The translations under genes were made by a program, and so were the position numbers. The notes beneath the pieces are model-generated. The model made no database searches. It saw only the letters and a program-made list of their open reading frames with translations, and was not told where the DNA came from. Shown piece after piece: positions 1 to 9,041 of a DNA stretch of 59,666 bases. This DNA comes from Jiella avicenniae (lineage in GTDB: Bacteria > Pseudomonadota > Alphaproteobacteria > Rhizobiales > Rhizobiaceae), in the NCBI RefSeq assembly GCF_021390325.1, contig NZ_JAJUWU010000002.1:1-59666 (forward strand), written 5' to 3'. Within the stretch, counting starts at the first letter, position 1. Each line of letters begins with the position of its first letter.

Positions 1-165
1 ACGGCCCTGCGGGGGCGTTTTGACGACGGGCGGGTTATCTGGGGCGGTGCGCGGGGCTCTGGTCCCCCGGCGATCGGGCATCGGCAATCGGGGCGCCCCG
101 CCGCTATTGTCTAAGTCGCTGCGCGCCTCTACCTGCCAGGAAACATCTCGAACCCGGAGACGACC
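1..165. other. Upstream region, no gene supported
   Basis: This is the left edge of the window, upstream of the UbiK gene. The one short reading frame here has no family features and runs into the UbiK gene in another frame, so I do not call it. The region probably carries the UbiK promoter and perhaps that of a divergent gene lying outside the window. Confidence 0.4.
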
Positions 166-441
166 ATGCCGACGAACCGAGCCCCGAACCGCCTTCTCGA
201 CGAGTTCGCCCGCGTGATGACCGATGCGGCCGGGACGGCCCAGGGCATGCGCCGGGAGGTGGAGACGCTGTTCCGCACCCAGGGAGAGCGCTTCTTCAAT
301 CAGCTCGATCTCGTCCAGCGCGAAGAGTTCGAGGCGGTCCGCGAAATGGCGATGAAGGCGCGGATGGAGAACGAGGCGCTGAAGAAGCGGCTCGCCGACC
401 TCGAGGCGAAGATGGGCGGCGCCGACGGCTCGGGTGTCTGA
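166..441 (+). CDS. ubiK: UbiK family accessory factor (BMFP domain)
   Basis: A 91-residue protein of the BMFP/YqiC (UbiK) family, small trimeric coiled-coil proteins that bind membranes and assist aerobic ubiquinone biosynthesis. The N-terminal half is amphipathic (LLDEFARVMTDAAG), and residues about 50-82 form a charged coiled coil (REEFEAVREMAMKARMENEA, then LKKRLADLEAKM). Both are typical of the family, as is the length. The ATG lies after a GGAG-containing leader at 156-160. The following genes (YbjN family, proC, CsaA-like) make a neighbourhood common in Hyphomicrobiales. The role in ubiquinone synthesis is family knowledge, not shown here. Confidence 0.85.
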   Translation: MPTNRAPNRLLDEFARVMTDAAGTAQGMRREVETLFRTQGERFFNQLDLVQREEFEAVREMAMKARMENEALKKRLADLEAKMGGADGSGV

Positions 442-632
442 CCCGCTTTTCCACAGGGTTTCGACAGCCTCGCCGGCACCATCCGGCGGATTTCGCGAGT
501 CGGAAACGCCTGCTCGCAGAGTCGCTTAACGGCCGGACGATCGACGATTCGGTGCGCGAGGATGCGCATCGAGATGAAAATACGGTTAACGGCCTTAGCG
601 TGAAGACTCCCCGACTGTATGCTGATTCTCAA

Positions 633-666
633 GGGTGATTCGTCGGCGGCGGCGAACAAATCACCC
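633..666. repeat. Inverted repeat upstream of the YbjN gene
   Basis: Perfect 8-bp arms, GGGTGATT at 633-640 and AATCACCC at 659-666, enclose an 18-base loop. Just downstream is a 13-bp direct repeat, GCGGGCGGCTGCC, at 668-680 and 684-696. Both lie in the 283-bp gap before the YbjN-family gene and could be an operator or a leader hairpin. No function can be assigned. Confidence 0.4.
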
Positions 667-724
667 TGCGGGCGGCTGCCGCGGCGGGCGGCTGCCCGCC
701 CATCTTTCATACGGGGAATCCTTC

Positions 725-1225
725 ATGCAGTTCGATGAAATGACGATCTTGCGACAATCGAACCCGGTCGACGTGATCGAGTGGGTGGCGACGTCGCGCG
801 AATGGGCGTTCGAGCGCTCCTGCGACGACGAACTCGCCGTCGCGGTCACCGGCGTGTGGACCGACTATTCGGTCTCCTTCTCCTGGCTCGACGACATGGA
901 GGCGCTGCACATCGCCTGCGCCTTCGATCTCAAGGTCCCGCCGCACCGGCAGGCGGAGATCCAGATCCTGCTCGCGCGCATCAACGAAAAGCTGGTGGTC
1001 GGCCATTTCGACCTCTGGCGCAAGGAAGGCGCGGTGATGTTCCGCCATTCCCTGCTTTTGTCGGGCGGGCTCGACGCCACCACCGGCCAGGCCGAGCGCA
1101 TGCTTGCCATGGCGCTGGAAAGCTGCGAGCGGTTCTATCAGGCGTTCCAGTTCGTCATCTGGGCCGACAAGTCGGCGGAGGCGGCGCTGGAGGCGACGAT
1201 GTTCGAGACGGTCGGAGAAGCCTGA
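725..1225 (+). CDS. YbjN domain-containing protein
   Basis: A 166-residue cytosolic protein of the YbjN family (fold resembling type III secretion chaperones; function not settled). The start at 725 was preferred to an upstream in-frame start at 635 because the family homology begins with MQFDEMTILRQSNPVDVIEW, and a GGGGAATC purine-rich stretch precedes it. The core shows the alternating pattern of the family: VTGVWTDYSVSFSWLDDMEA, then a middle helix with PPHRQAEIQILLARINEKLV. It ends 4 bp before proC, so the two are probably co-transcribed. Confidence 0.85.
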   Translation: MQFDEMTILRQSNPVDVIEWVATSREWAFERSCDDELAVAVTGVWTDYSVSFSWLDDMEALHIACAFDLKVPPHRQAEIQILLARINEKLVVGHFDLWRKEGAVMFRHSLLLSGGLDATTGQAERMLAMALESCERFYQAFQFVIWADKSAEAALEATMFETVGEA

Positions 1226-1229
1226 GACG

Positions 1230-2036
1230 ATGATCGATGCGCGCATTCTCCTTCTCGGCGGCGGCAACATGGGCTCGGCCCTTCTCGGCGGCTGGCTGGA
1301 GAAGGGGCTCGACCCTTCGAAGGTCACGGTCGTCGATCCGGCGGTCGGGCCGGCGCTGCAGCCGCTGATCGAGAAGGGTGTCGTCCATCGCGCCGGCGTG
1401 CCGGAGGGGGCGTTCGACATCGTCGTCCTCGCGGTCAAGCCGCAGATGATGACGGCAGCGGTGCCGCCCTTGAAGGCGGCGATGCGGCCCGAGACCCTGG
1501 TCGTTTCGATCGCGGCCGGCACGACGATCGCGGCGATCGAGGACCTTCTCGGCCCGCATCCGGTGGTGCGGGCGATGCCCAATACCCCGGCGCTGATCGG
1601 CCGCGGCATCACCGGCGCCTATGGCAACGAGCGCACCGGCGAGCGCGATCGCGGCGCCGCGACCAGCCTGCTGGAGGCCTCCGGGCCGGTCGAATGGGTC
1701 GAGGCGGAAGCGCTGATCGACGCGATCACCGCCGTTTCGGGCAGCGGCCCGGCCTATGTCTTCCACCTCGCCGAATGCATGGCGAAAGCCGGCGCGGCGC
1801 TCGGCCTGCCGGCCGATCTCGCGATGCGCCTCGCCCGCCACACGGTGGCGGGGGCGGGCGAGTTGATGATCCGTTCCAACGACGAGCCGGCGCAGCTGCG
1901 CAAGAACGTCACGTCCCCCAATGGCACCACCCAAGCGGCGCTCGACGTCTTGATGGGCGAGGAGCGGCTTGAAAAGCTGATGGACGAAGCGATGCGGGCG
2001 GCGCGGGATCGGGCGGAAGCGCTCGCCAAGGGCTGA
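1230..2036 (+). CDS. proC: Pyrroline-5-carboxylate reductase
   Basis: A 268-residue enzyme that reduces 1-pyrroline-5-carboxylate to proline with NAD(P)H, the last step of proline synthesis. The Rossmann dinucleotide-binding motif is at residues 6-15 (ILLLGGGNMGSALLGG). The dimerisation and substrate region near the C-terminus shows AVSGSGPAYVFHLAE and the signature NVTSPNGTTQAALDVL, with Asn where the family usually has Gly. Length is normal. The start codon at 1230 is 4 bases after the YbjN stop, and upstream in-frame starts lie inside that gene. Cytosolic housekeeping function. Confidence 0.96.
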   Translation: MIDARILLLGGGNMGSALLGGWLEKGLDPSKVTVVDPAVGPALQPLIEKGVVHRAGVPEGAFDIVVLAVKPQMMTAAVPPLKAAMRPETLVVSIAAGTTIAAIEDLLGPHPVVRAMPNTPALIGRGITGAYGNERTGERDRGAATSLLEASGPVEWVEAEALIDAITAVSGSGPAYVFHLAECMAKAGAALGLPADLAMRLARHTVAGAGELMIRSNDEPAQLRKNVTSPNGTTQAALDVLMGEERLEKLMDEAMRAARDRAEALAKG

Positions 2037-2086
2037 TCGCCGATGGCGCGAGAAAGCGTTGAGTTTTGAGATGACGAGAACAGGCC

Positions 2087-2443
2087 ATGGCAGCTAGCGA
2101 GCGCGCACCCGAAGTCAGCTTCGACGATTTCATGAAGGTCGACATCCGCGTCGGCACCATCGTCGAGGCGGCGCCGTTCCCCGAGGCGCGCAAGCCGGCG
2201 ATCAAGCTGATGATCGATTTCGGCGGCGAGATCGGCGTGAAGAAGTCCTCCGCCCAGATCACGGTGCACTACACGCCGGAAGAACTCGTCGGCCGTCAGG
2301 TGATCGCCGTCGTCAATTTCCCGACGCGCCAGATCGGCCCGATGCGCTCCGAGGTGCTGACGCTGGGCGTGCCGGACGAGAACGGCGAGGTCGTGCTGCT
2401 CGGGCCGGGACACGAGGTGCCGAAGGGCGGGCGGATGTTCTGA
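2087..2443 (+). CDS. tRNA-binding domain protein, CsaA-like
   Basis: A 118-residue single-domain protein with the EMAP-II/CsaA-type tRNA-binding OB fold. The family hallmarks are FDDFMKVDIRVGTIVEA near the N-terminus, KKSSAQIT in the middle, and NFPTRQIGPMRSEVLTLG followed by a GEVVLLGP segment. CsaA proteins bind tRNA and have been described as secretion-related chaperones in Bacillus; the alphaproteobacterial role is not established. Length equals the family norm. It follows proC by 50 bp on the same strand. Confidence 0.9.
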   Translation: MAASERAPEVSFDDFMKVDIRVGTIVEAAPFPEARKPAIKLMIDFGGEIGVKKSSAQITVHYTPEELVGRQVIAVVNFPTRQIGPMRSEVLTLGVPDENGEVVLLGPGHEVPKGGRMF

Positions 2444-2495
2444 GGGGCGAACTGCCGGTGATCGTGGAGTGGAATGACCGGGCGTGATCGCGCAT

Positions 2496-2516
2496 GTATA
2501 TCCCGACTGGATATAC
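2496..2516. promoter_or_regulatory. Probable VapB/VapBC operator palindrome
   Basis: A perfect inverted repeat: GTATATCC at 2496-2503, a 5-base spacer CGACT, and GGATATAC at 2509-2516. It ends 16 bases before the vapB start. The right arm runs into TATACT (2512-2517), a plausible -10 hexamer, so a bound VapB dimer would block transcription. VapB-type antitoxins autoregulate by binding such palindromes; binding here is inferred. Confidence 0.65.
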
Positions 2517-2532
2517 TGCCGGAGTGACTGCC

Positions 2533-2766
2533 ATGGCCAGTTCGACCATCTTCACCAGCAATCGCAGCCAGGCCGTGCGCCTGCCGAAGGCGGTGGCCTT
2601 TCCCGAGAGCGTCCATCAGGTCGATATCCTCAAGATCGGTGACAGTCGGATGATCGTGCCTGGAGGCAGACGGTGGGACGATCTGTTCCTCGCCGGCCCG
2701 CGCGTCAGCGAGGATTTTTTGGAGGAGCGGGAGCAGCCCCCGGCGGAGGAGCGCGAGCCGTTCTGA
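2533..2766 (+). CDS. vapB: VapB-family antitoxin
   Basis: A 77-residue antitoxin with an N-terminal SpoVT/AbrB-type DNA-binding domain (MASSTIFTSNRSQAVRLPKA) and an acidic C-terminal tail (FLEEREQPPAEEREPF) of the kind that occupies the toxin's active site. I chose the ATG at 2533 because it follows GGAGTG at the right distance and sits just after the operator palindrome; an ATG at 2494 would place translation through the operator. The stop overlaps the vapC start by one base, so the pair is translationally coupled. It probably represses its own promoter. Confidence 0.88.
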   Translation: MASSTIFTSNRSQAVRLPKAVAFPESVHQVDILKIGDSRMIVPGGRRWDDLFLAGPRVSEDFLEEREQPPAEEREPF

Positions 2767-3164
2767 TGCTCGCCTACATGCTCGACACCAATATCTGCAT
2801 CTATGTGATGAAGACCTATGCTCCCCATGTGCGCGAAAAGTTCAACGCCCTGGCTGAGCAACTCTGCATATCGAGCATCACGCTGGGAGAGTTGCATTAC
2901 GGCGCCCAGAAGTCCGCGAGACGGGAAGAAAACCTGACGGCGATCGAGCAATTCGGGGCGCGGTTGGATGTGCTGCCATTTGCCGACAAGGCGGCTGCTC
3001 ATTATGGGCAGCTCCGTGCCGAATGGAAACGGGCTGGAACGCCGTGTGGCCCGCACGACATGCAGATCGGAGCCCATGCGCGCAGCGAGGGGCTGATCCT
3101 CGTCACCAACAACCGGCGGGAATTCGACCGGATGCCGGGTCTGCGGGTGGAGAATTGGGTGTAG
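2766..3164 (+). CDS. vapC: VapC-family PIN-domain ribonuclease toxin
   Basis: A 132-residue PIN-domain toxin, the partner of the overlapping vapB. Acidic metal-binding residues are visible in order: Asp in YMLDTNICIYVMK near residue 7, Glu in ITLGELHYGAQKS, and Asp in GPHDMQIGAHA. The typical C-terminal VTNNRREFDRMPGLRVENWV block follows. VapC toxins are Mg-dependent endoribonucleases, often cutting initiator tRNA or rRNA; the target here is unknown. Length and layout are standard, and the module looks intact. Confidence 0.92.
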   Translation: MLAYMLDTNICIYVMKTYAPHVREKFNALAEQLCISSITLGELHYGAQKSARREENLTAIEQFGARLDVLPFADKAAAHYGQLRAEWKRAGTPCGPHDMQIGAHARSEGLILVTNNRREFDRMPGLRVENWV

Positions 3165-3186
3165 CAGGCGGGCCGCGCCGAGCGTC

Positions 3187-3351
3187 TCGCACTTCGAGGC
3201 TCGCTTCGCGAGCACCTCACGATGAGGGGCTACCGACAGGTCGCCGATCATTGTCGGTCCGCCTCAGCTGTAAGCCCGAAGCCGCCGTTGAACGAACGAA
3301 GCCCCTCATCCCGAGGTGCCACCGCAGGCGGCCTCGAAGGGCGCGAGGGGC
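3187..3351. repeat. Inverted pair of REP-like intergenic palindromic elements
   Basis: Two copies of one roughly 45-bp element lie in opposite orientation between the convergent vapC and lpdA genes. Copy 1 (3187-3231) carries CTTCGAGG, then CACCTCAC and GATGAGGGGCT. Copy 2 (3300-3351) reads AGCCCCTCATCCCGAGGTG and later GGCCTCGAAGG, the reverse complement of the same blocks with a few changes. The CCTCATCCCGAGGTG...CCTCGAAGG pattern is an abundant dispersed intergenic repeat in Hyphomicrobiales. Together the copies could fold into a large hairpin and act as a bidirectional terminator for the flanking genes. Confidence 0.75.
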
Positions 3352-3365
3352 CTCACCCGCAATCG

Positions 3366-4763
3366 TCACACGTGCAGCGCCTTGCCGAGCGCCCCCAGCG
3401 CCGCTTCCTGAAAGCTCTCGCCGAGCGTCGGGTGGGCGTGGATCGTGCCGGCGATATCCTCCAGGCAGGCGCCCATTTCCAGCGCCAGCGAGAAGGCGGC
3501 GGAGAGTTCGCTGACGCCGGCGCCGACGGCCTGAATGCCGAGGACGAGATGATTGTCGGCCCGGGCGACGACGCGGACGAAGCCGTCCTCGCGCCCGAGC
3601 GACATCGCCCTGCCACTGGCTGCGAAGGGGAAGCGGCCGACGGTGGTTTCGATCCCTGCCGCCCTGGCATCGGTCGGCGACAGACCAACGGAGACGATCT
3701 CGGGATCGGTGAAGCAGACGGCGGGAATCGCCCGGTGGTCGAAGACGCGGCGGTGGCCGGCCGCGATCTCGGCGACCATTTCGCCCTCCGCCATCGCCTT
3801 GTGGGCGAGCATCGGCTCGCCGGCGACGTCGCCGATGGCGTAGACGCCGCGCATCGCCGTGCGCCGTGTCTCGTCGGTGCGGACGAACGCCCCGTCCATG
3901 TCGAGCACCAGTTCCTCCCGTCCCCAGCCTTCGGTGACCGGCCGGCGCCCGACCGTGACGAGGACGGTGTCGCAGGGGATGCGTCGCTCCTCGCCCTCGG
4001 CGGTCTCGACGAGGAGGTCGCCGTCTTCGCCGGCAAGGCCTTGTGCCTTCGCCCCGGTCATCACCGTCACGCCGAGATGGGCGAGGCGCTGGCGCACCGG
4101 CTTGACGAGATCGGCGTCGTAGAGCGGCAGGATCTCGCCTGCCGCCTCGACGATCGTCACCACCGAACCGGCCTTGGCGAAGGCGGTGCCGAGTTCGACG
4201 CCGATATAGCCGCCGCCGACGACGGCGAGGCGTTCGGGCGGCGCTTGCAACGAGAGGGCTTCGGCGGACGAGACGACCTTGCCGCCGAAGGGCAGGGCTT
4301 TGAGTTCGACGGGCTCCGAGCCCGTGGCGATCACCACCGTCTCGGCGGTGATCCGTTGCTCGCCGGTCTCGCCGCTGACGATCACCGTCTTGCCGTCGAG
4401 AAAACGGGCGCGGCCCTCGACGAGCTTGACGCGGGACTTCTTGAACAGGCCGGTGACGCCGTTGTTGAGGCGGTTGACGATGCCGTCCTTCCAGCCGATC
4501 ACCTGCGCCCAATCGAGGCCCGGCGCTCCGGCGGTGATCCCGGGAATCGCGCGGGCGGCAGCTGCTTCCTTCATGAGGAAATATTCGTCCGCCGCATGGA
4601 TCAGCGCCTTCGACGGGATGCAGCCGATGTTGAGGCAGGTGCCGCCGGGCTTGCGGTCGTCGACGACCACCGTGTCGAGGCCGAGCTGGCCGGCCCGGAT
4701 CGCCGCGACGTAGCCGCCCGGACCGGCGCCGATGACGAGGAACTGGCAGGTGATCTCGTTCAT
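3366..4763 (-). CDS. lpdA: Dihydrolipoyl dehydrogenase (E3)
   Basis: A 465-residue FAD flavoprotein, the E3 component that re-oxidises dihydrolipoamide with NAD+. The FAD-binding motif VIGAGPGGYVAA is near residue 10. The redox disulfide is in GGTCLNIGCIPSK (Cys43 and Cys48). The NAD-binding motif VVGGGYIGVELG is in the middle, and the C-terminal His of HAHPTLGESF is the catalytic base. It overlaps the E2 gene by 4 bp, so it is the E3 dedicated to the branched-chain dehydrogenase encoded upstream on the same strand. Confidence 0.96.
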   Translation of the reverse strand: MNEITCQFLVIGAGPGGYVAAIRAGQLGLDTVVVDDRKPGGTCLNIGCIPSKALIHAADEYFLMKEAAAARAIPGITAGAPGLDWAQVIGWKDGIVNRLNNGVTGLFKKSRVKLVEGRARFLDGKTVIVSGETGEQRITAETVVIATGSEPVELKALPFGGKVVSSAEALSLQAPPERLAVVGGGYIGVELGTAFAKAGSVVTIVEAAGEILPLYDADLVKPVRQRLAHLGVTVMTGAKAQGLAGEDGDLLVETAEGEERRIPCDTVLVTVGRRPVTEGWGREELVLDMDGAFVRTDETRRTAMRGVYAIGDVAGEPMLAHKAMAEGEMVAEIAAGHRRVFDHRAIPAVCFTDPEIVSVGLSPTDARAAGIETTVGRFPFAASGRAMSLGREDGFVRVVARADNHLVLGIQAVGAGVSELSAAFSLALEMGACLEDIAGTIHAHPTLGESFQEAALGALGKALHV

Positions 4764-6184
4764 GCCGCCTCCTCGACGAAGATCATCGCCGGATTTTCCA
4801 GAAGCGCCTTGATGCGCTGGACGAAAACGGCGGCGTCGTGGCCGTCGATCACCCGGTGGTCGAAGCTCGAGGAGAGGTTCATGCGTCGCCGGGGAATGAA
4901 CCGCGCCCCGTCCCAGACCGGACGGACCTCCATCTTGTTGACGCCGACGATGGCGACCTCCGGGTGATTGACGATCGGCGTCGTCGCAAGGCCACCCAGG
5001 GCGCCGAGCGAGGTGATGGTGATGGTCGAGCCGGAAAGTTCCTCGCGCTTCGCCGAGCCGGTCTTCGCGGCCTCGGAAAGCCGGGCGACCTCGGCCGCGC
5101 AGTTCCAGACGTCGCGGGCTTCGCAGTGGCGGGCGACGGGCACCATCAGTCCGGCGCCGGTCTGGGCCGCGATGCCGATATGGACGCCGCCATACTGACT
5201 GAGGATGCCGGCTTCGTCGTCATAGAGGGCATTCATCGCCGGCTGCTCGCGGACCGCGATCACCATGGCCTTCATCAGGAAGGGCAGGAGGGTGAGTTTC
5301 GGGCGGTCTTCCCGCCGGTCCTCGTTCATCGCCGCTCGCAGCTCTTCCACCGCCTCCATGTCGATTTCGTCGACATAGGTGATGTGGGCGATGCGGCGGC
5401 TCGCCGTTTCCATCTTCTCGGCGATGCGCCGCCGCAGCCCGGCGATCCTGACCTCGGTGACCGTGGTATCCGCGTGGCGGCCGCGACCGGCCGGCGCCTC
5501 GGCGCCGCCCTCGAGATAGGCGGCGAGGTCGTCGGCGGTGATACGGCCGGCGGGGCCGGAGCCGGCGACACGGCGCAGGTCGACGCCCGCCTCCATCGCC
5601 CGGCGGCGGACGGCGGGGGAGGCGAGGGGCTTTTCGCCGGGCTTGCGGGCAGCCTGGGAGGTTGACGAGACCTTTGCGGCTGGCGTGATCTCCCCCCTTG
5701 AGGGGGGTCTGGAGGACGGGCGAGACCCGTGGCTCGCCCTGGCGGGCGGCAGCCCAGAGGGGGGTGTGCCGGCGCCACGGTTCCGCGCGTCGAATTCAGG
5801 ACGCTTGTGCCCTTCGGCGCCCCCCTCTGCCCTGCCGGGCATCTCCCCCTCAGGGGGGGAGATCGGCGGCTTGGAGGGCGTCACATCTTCTGAAGCGGCC
5901 GAGTCGCCCGAATTCTCGTCCGGCTCGCTCGTCCCGCCCGGACCGTCGACGTCGAGCCGTACCAGCGGCGAGCCGACGGCAAGGGTGTCGCCGACCTCGC
6001 CGCCGAGCCATGTCACCGTGCCGGCCGCGGGCGAGGGGATGTCGACGGTCGCCTTGTCGGTCATCACGGCGGCGAGCGTCATGTCCTCGGTGACGGGATC
6101 GCCGACCGTGACGTGCCATTCGACCAGCTCGGCCTCGGCGACGCCTTCGCCGACATCCGGGAGCTTGATGGTGAAGGTGCCCAT
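4760..6184 (-). CDS. bkdB: Branched-chain 2-oxoacid dehydrogenase E2 (dihydrolipoamide acyltransferase)
   Basis: A 474-residue E2 core enzyme that transfers acyl groups to CoA. The lipoyl domain occupies residues 1-78, with the lipoylated Lys44 in MTDKATVDIP. The E3/E1-binding domain is at about 188-225 (SPAVRRRAMEAGVDL, GPAGRITADDL). The catalytic domain ends with the HRxxDG motif (His443, Asp447). Residues about 108-167, in the first linker, are encoded by a palindromic intergenic-type repeat (5687-5864), so this linker is about 60 residues longer than usual without breaking the frame. One base separates it from the E1beta gene. Confidence 0.95.
   Translation of the reverse strand: MGTFTIKLPDVGEGVAEAELVEWHVTVGDPVTEDMTLAAVMTDKATVDIPSPAAGTVTWLGGEVGDTLAVGSPLVRLDVDGPGGTSEPDENSGDSAASEDVTPSKPPISPPEGEMPGRAEGGAEGHKRPEFDARNRGAGTPPSGLPPARASHGSRPSSRPPSRGEITPAAKVSSTSQAARKPGEKPLASPAVRRRAMEAGVDLRRVAGSGPAGRITADDLAAYLEGGAEAPAGRGRHADTTVTEVRIAGLRRRIAEKMETASRRIAHITYVDEIDMEAVEELRAAMNEDRREDRPKLTLLPFLMKAMVIAVREQPAMNALYDDEAGILSQYGGVHIGIAAQTGAGLMVPVARHCEARDVWNCAAEVARLSEAAKTGSAKREELSGSTITITSLGALGGLATTPIVNHPEVAIVGVNKMEVRPVWDGARFIPRRRMNLSSSFDHRVIDGHDAAVFVQRIKALLENPAMIFVEEAA
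5687..5864. repeat. Palindromic repeat element inserted in frame within the E2 linker
   Basis: This 178-bp stretch begins with GATCTCCCCCC and ends with GGGGGGGAGATC, forming terminal inverted repeats. Each end also forms its own small hairpin (CCCCCCTTGAGGGGGG on the left, CCCCCTCAGGGGGGG on the right). Inside are inverted blocks CCCAGAGGGGGG (5753-5764) and CCCCCCTCTGCCCTGCC. These are hallmarks of a dispersed intergenic palindrome of rhizobia. Here it lies inside the E2 gene and is translated as a Pro/Gly/Ser/Arg-rich linker. Confidence 0.75.
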
Positions 6185-6185
6185 C

Positions 6186-7199
6186 TCAGCCCTCCAACAC
6201 GCGCTTCATCGCCCCGCCGACCCGCGCCTGGCCGGGAAAATAGTCCCACTCCTGGGCGTGCGGATAGGGCGTGTCCCATCCCGCCACGCGAACGATCGGC
6301 GCTTCGAGGTGATAGAAACAGGCGTCGGCGACGACGGCGACGAGTTCGGCGCCGAAGCCCGAGGTCAGCGTCGCCTCGTGGACGACGAGGCAGCGGCCGG
6401 TCTTTTTCACCGAAGCTTCGATCAGCTCGACGTCCAACGGAACGAGGGTGCGCAGGTCGACGATCTCGGCATCGATGCCGAGCGCGTCCGCCGCGGCTTC
6501 GGCGACATGCACCATGGTGCCATAGGCCAGGACGGTGAGAGCCGAGCCCTCGCGGCGGATCGCGGCCTTGCCGAGGGGGATGGCGTAACGGCCCTCCGGC
6601 ACCTCGCCGAGCGGATGCTTCGACCAGGGCGTGACCGGCTTGTCGTGGTCGCCGTCGAAAGGCCCGTTGTAGAGGCGTTTCGGTTCGAGGAAGATCACCG
6701 GATCGTTGTCCTCGATCGCCGAGATCAACAGGCCCTTGGCGTCGTAGGGATTGGACGGCACCACCGTCTTCAGCCCCGAGACGTGGGTGAACAGCGCCTC
6801 GGGCGACTGGGAGTGCGTCTGGCCGCCGAAGATGCCGCCACCGGTCGGCATGCGCACTACCAGCGGGCAGGTGAAGTCGCCGGCCGAGCGGTATCTCAGC
6901 CGTGCCGCCTCAGAGACGATCTGGTCGTAGGCGGGATAGACGTAGTCGGCGAACTGCATTTCGACGACCGGGCGAAGGCCGAAGGCGGCCATGCCGATCG
7001 CCGTGCCGACGATGCCGCTCTCGTTGATCGGCGCGTCGAAGCAGCGGTTCTTGCCGAAGGTCTCCTGCAGGCCCGCGGTGCAACGAAAGACGCCGCCGAA
7101 ATAGCCGACGTCCTCGCCGAAGACGACGACGTCCTCGTCCTCCGCCATCTTCACCGCATGGGCATCGCGGATCGCCTCGATCATCGTCATGCGGGGCAT
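6186..7199 (-). CDS. bkdA2: 2-oxoacid dehydrogenase E1 component, beta subunit
   Basis: A 337-residue transketolase-like E1beta subunit; with E1alpha it forms the thiamine-diphosphate decarboxylase of the branched-chain 2-oxoacid dehydrogenase complex. Family blocks are visible: VVVFGEDVGYFGGVFR, then INESGIVGTAIGMAAFGLRP, and FADYVYPAYDQIVSEAARLR. The transketolase C-terminal domain contains TGRCLVVHEATLTSGFGAEL. The neighbours are E1alpha upstream and E2 and E3 downstream. A 294-bp gap containing a palindromic element separates it from E1alpha, while only one base separates it from E2. Confidence 0.95.
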   Translation of the reverse strand: MPRMTMIEAIRDAHAVKMAEDEDVVVFGEDVGYFGGVFRCTAGLQETFGKNRCFDAPINESGIVGTAIGMAAFGLRPVVEMQFADYVYPAYDQIVSEAARLRYRSAGDFTCPLVVRMPTGGGIFGGQTHSQSPEALFTHVSGLKTVVPSNPYDAKGLLISAIEDNDPVIFLEPKRLYNGPFDGDHDKPVTPWSKHPLGEVPEGRYAIPLGKAAIRREGSALTVLAYGTMVHVAEAAADALGIDAEIVDLRTLVPLDVELIEASVKKTGRCLVVHEATLTSGFGAELVAVVADACFYHLEAPIVRVAGWDTPYPHAQEWDYFPGQARVGGAMKRVLEG

Positions 7200-7258
7200 G
7201 GTGACGGTCCCCGCTCAGCTGAGCCGCAACTGGTCTCGGAGAGGCCAGGCTTTCCCGC

Positions 7259-7401
7259 TTCGTCATCCCGGGCTCGACCCGGGATCCATGCCTCTGCGCC
7301 GATCTCACCAGAATCGGTCACGGGCAAAACGCCTGTTCCGCCACCGTAACGGCGGCCTTGCCGGCTTGGAATGGAGCCCGGCTCAAGGCCGGGATGACGA
7401 A
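7259..7401. repeat. Palindromic element between E1alpha and E1beta
   Basis: A 143-bp element bounded by perfect 13-bp terminal inverted repeats: TTCGTCATCCCGG at 7259-7271 and CCGGGATGACGAA at 7389-7401. The left end also contains CCCGGGCTCGACCCGGG, itself a hairpin. CGTCATCCCGG...CCGGGATGACG is a well-known kind of dispersed intergenic repeat in alphaproteobacteria. It fills most of the 294-bp gap in the bkd operon and could attenuate or process the transcript. No coding capacity is supported. Confidence 0.78.
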
Positions 7402-7493
7402 GGGAGAGTACCGAGGCCCCCTCCGGCGATGCCGAGGCGAATGGAGGCCTGGCGTCGGCAGGCACACGCTCGGAGCAGTACGGCATCGTCATC

Positions 7494-9041
<1,548 letters not shown>

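Noticed and set aside
3222-4967. A 581-codon plus-strand frame opposite lpdA
   Set aside because: It is antisense to an intact lpdA; the translated sequence is Asp/Gly/Arg-biased and matches nothing recognisable.
5538-7349. A 603-codon plus-strand frame opposite the E1beta and E2 genes
   Set aside because: It is a mirror of two conserved minus-strand genes, with no family motif.
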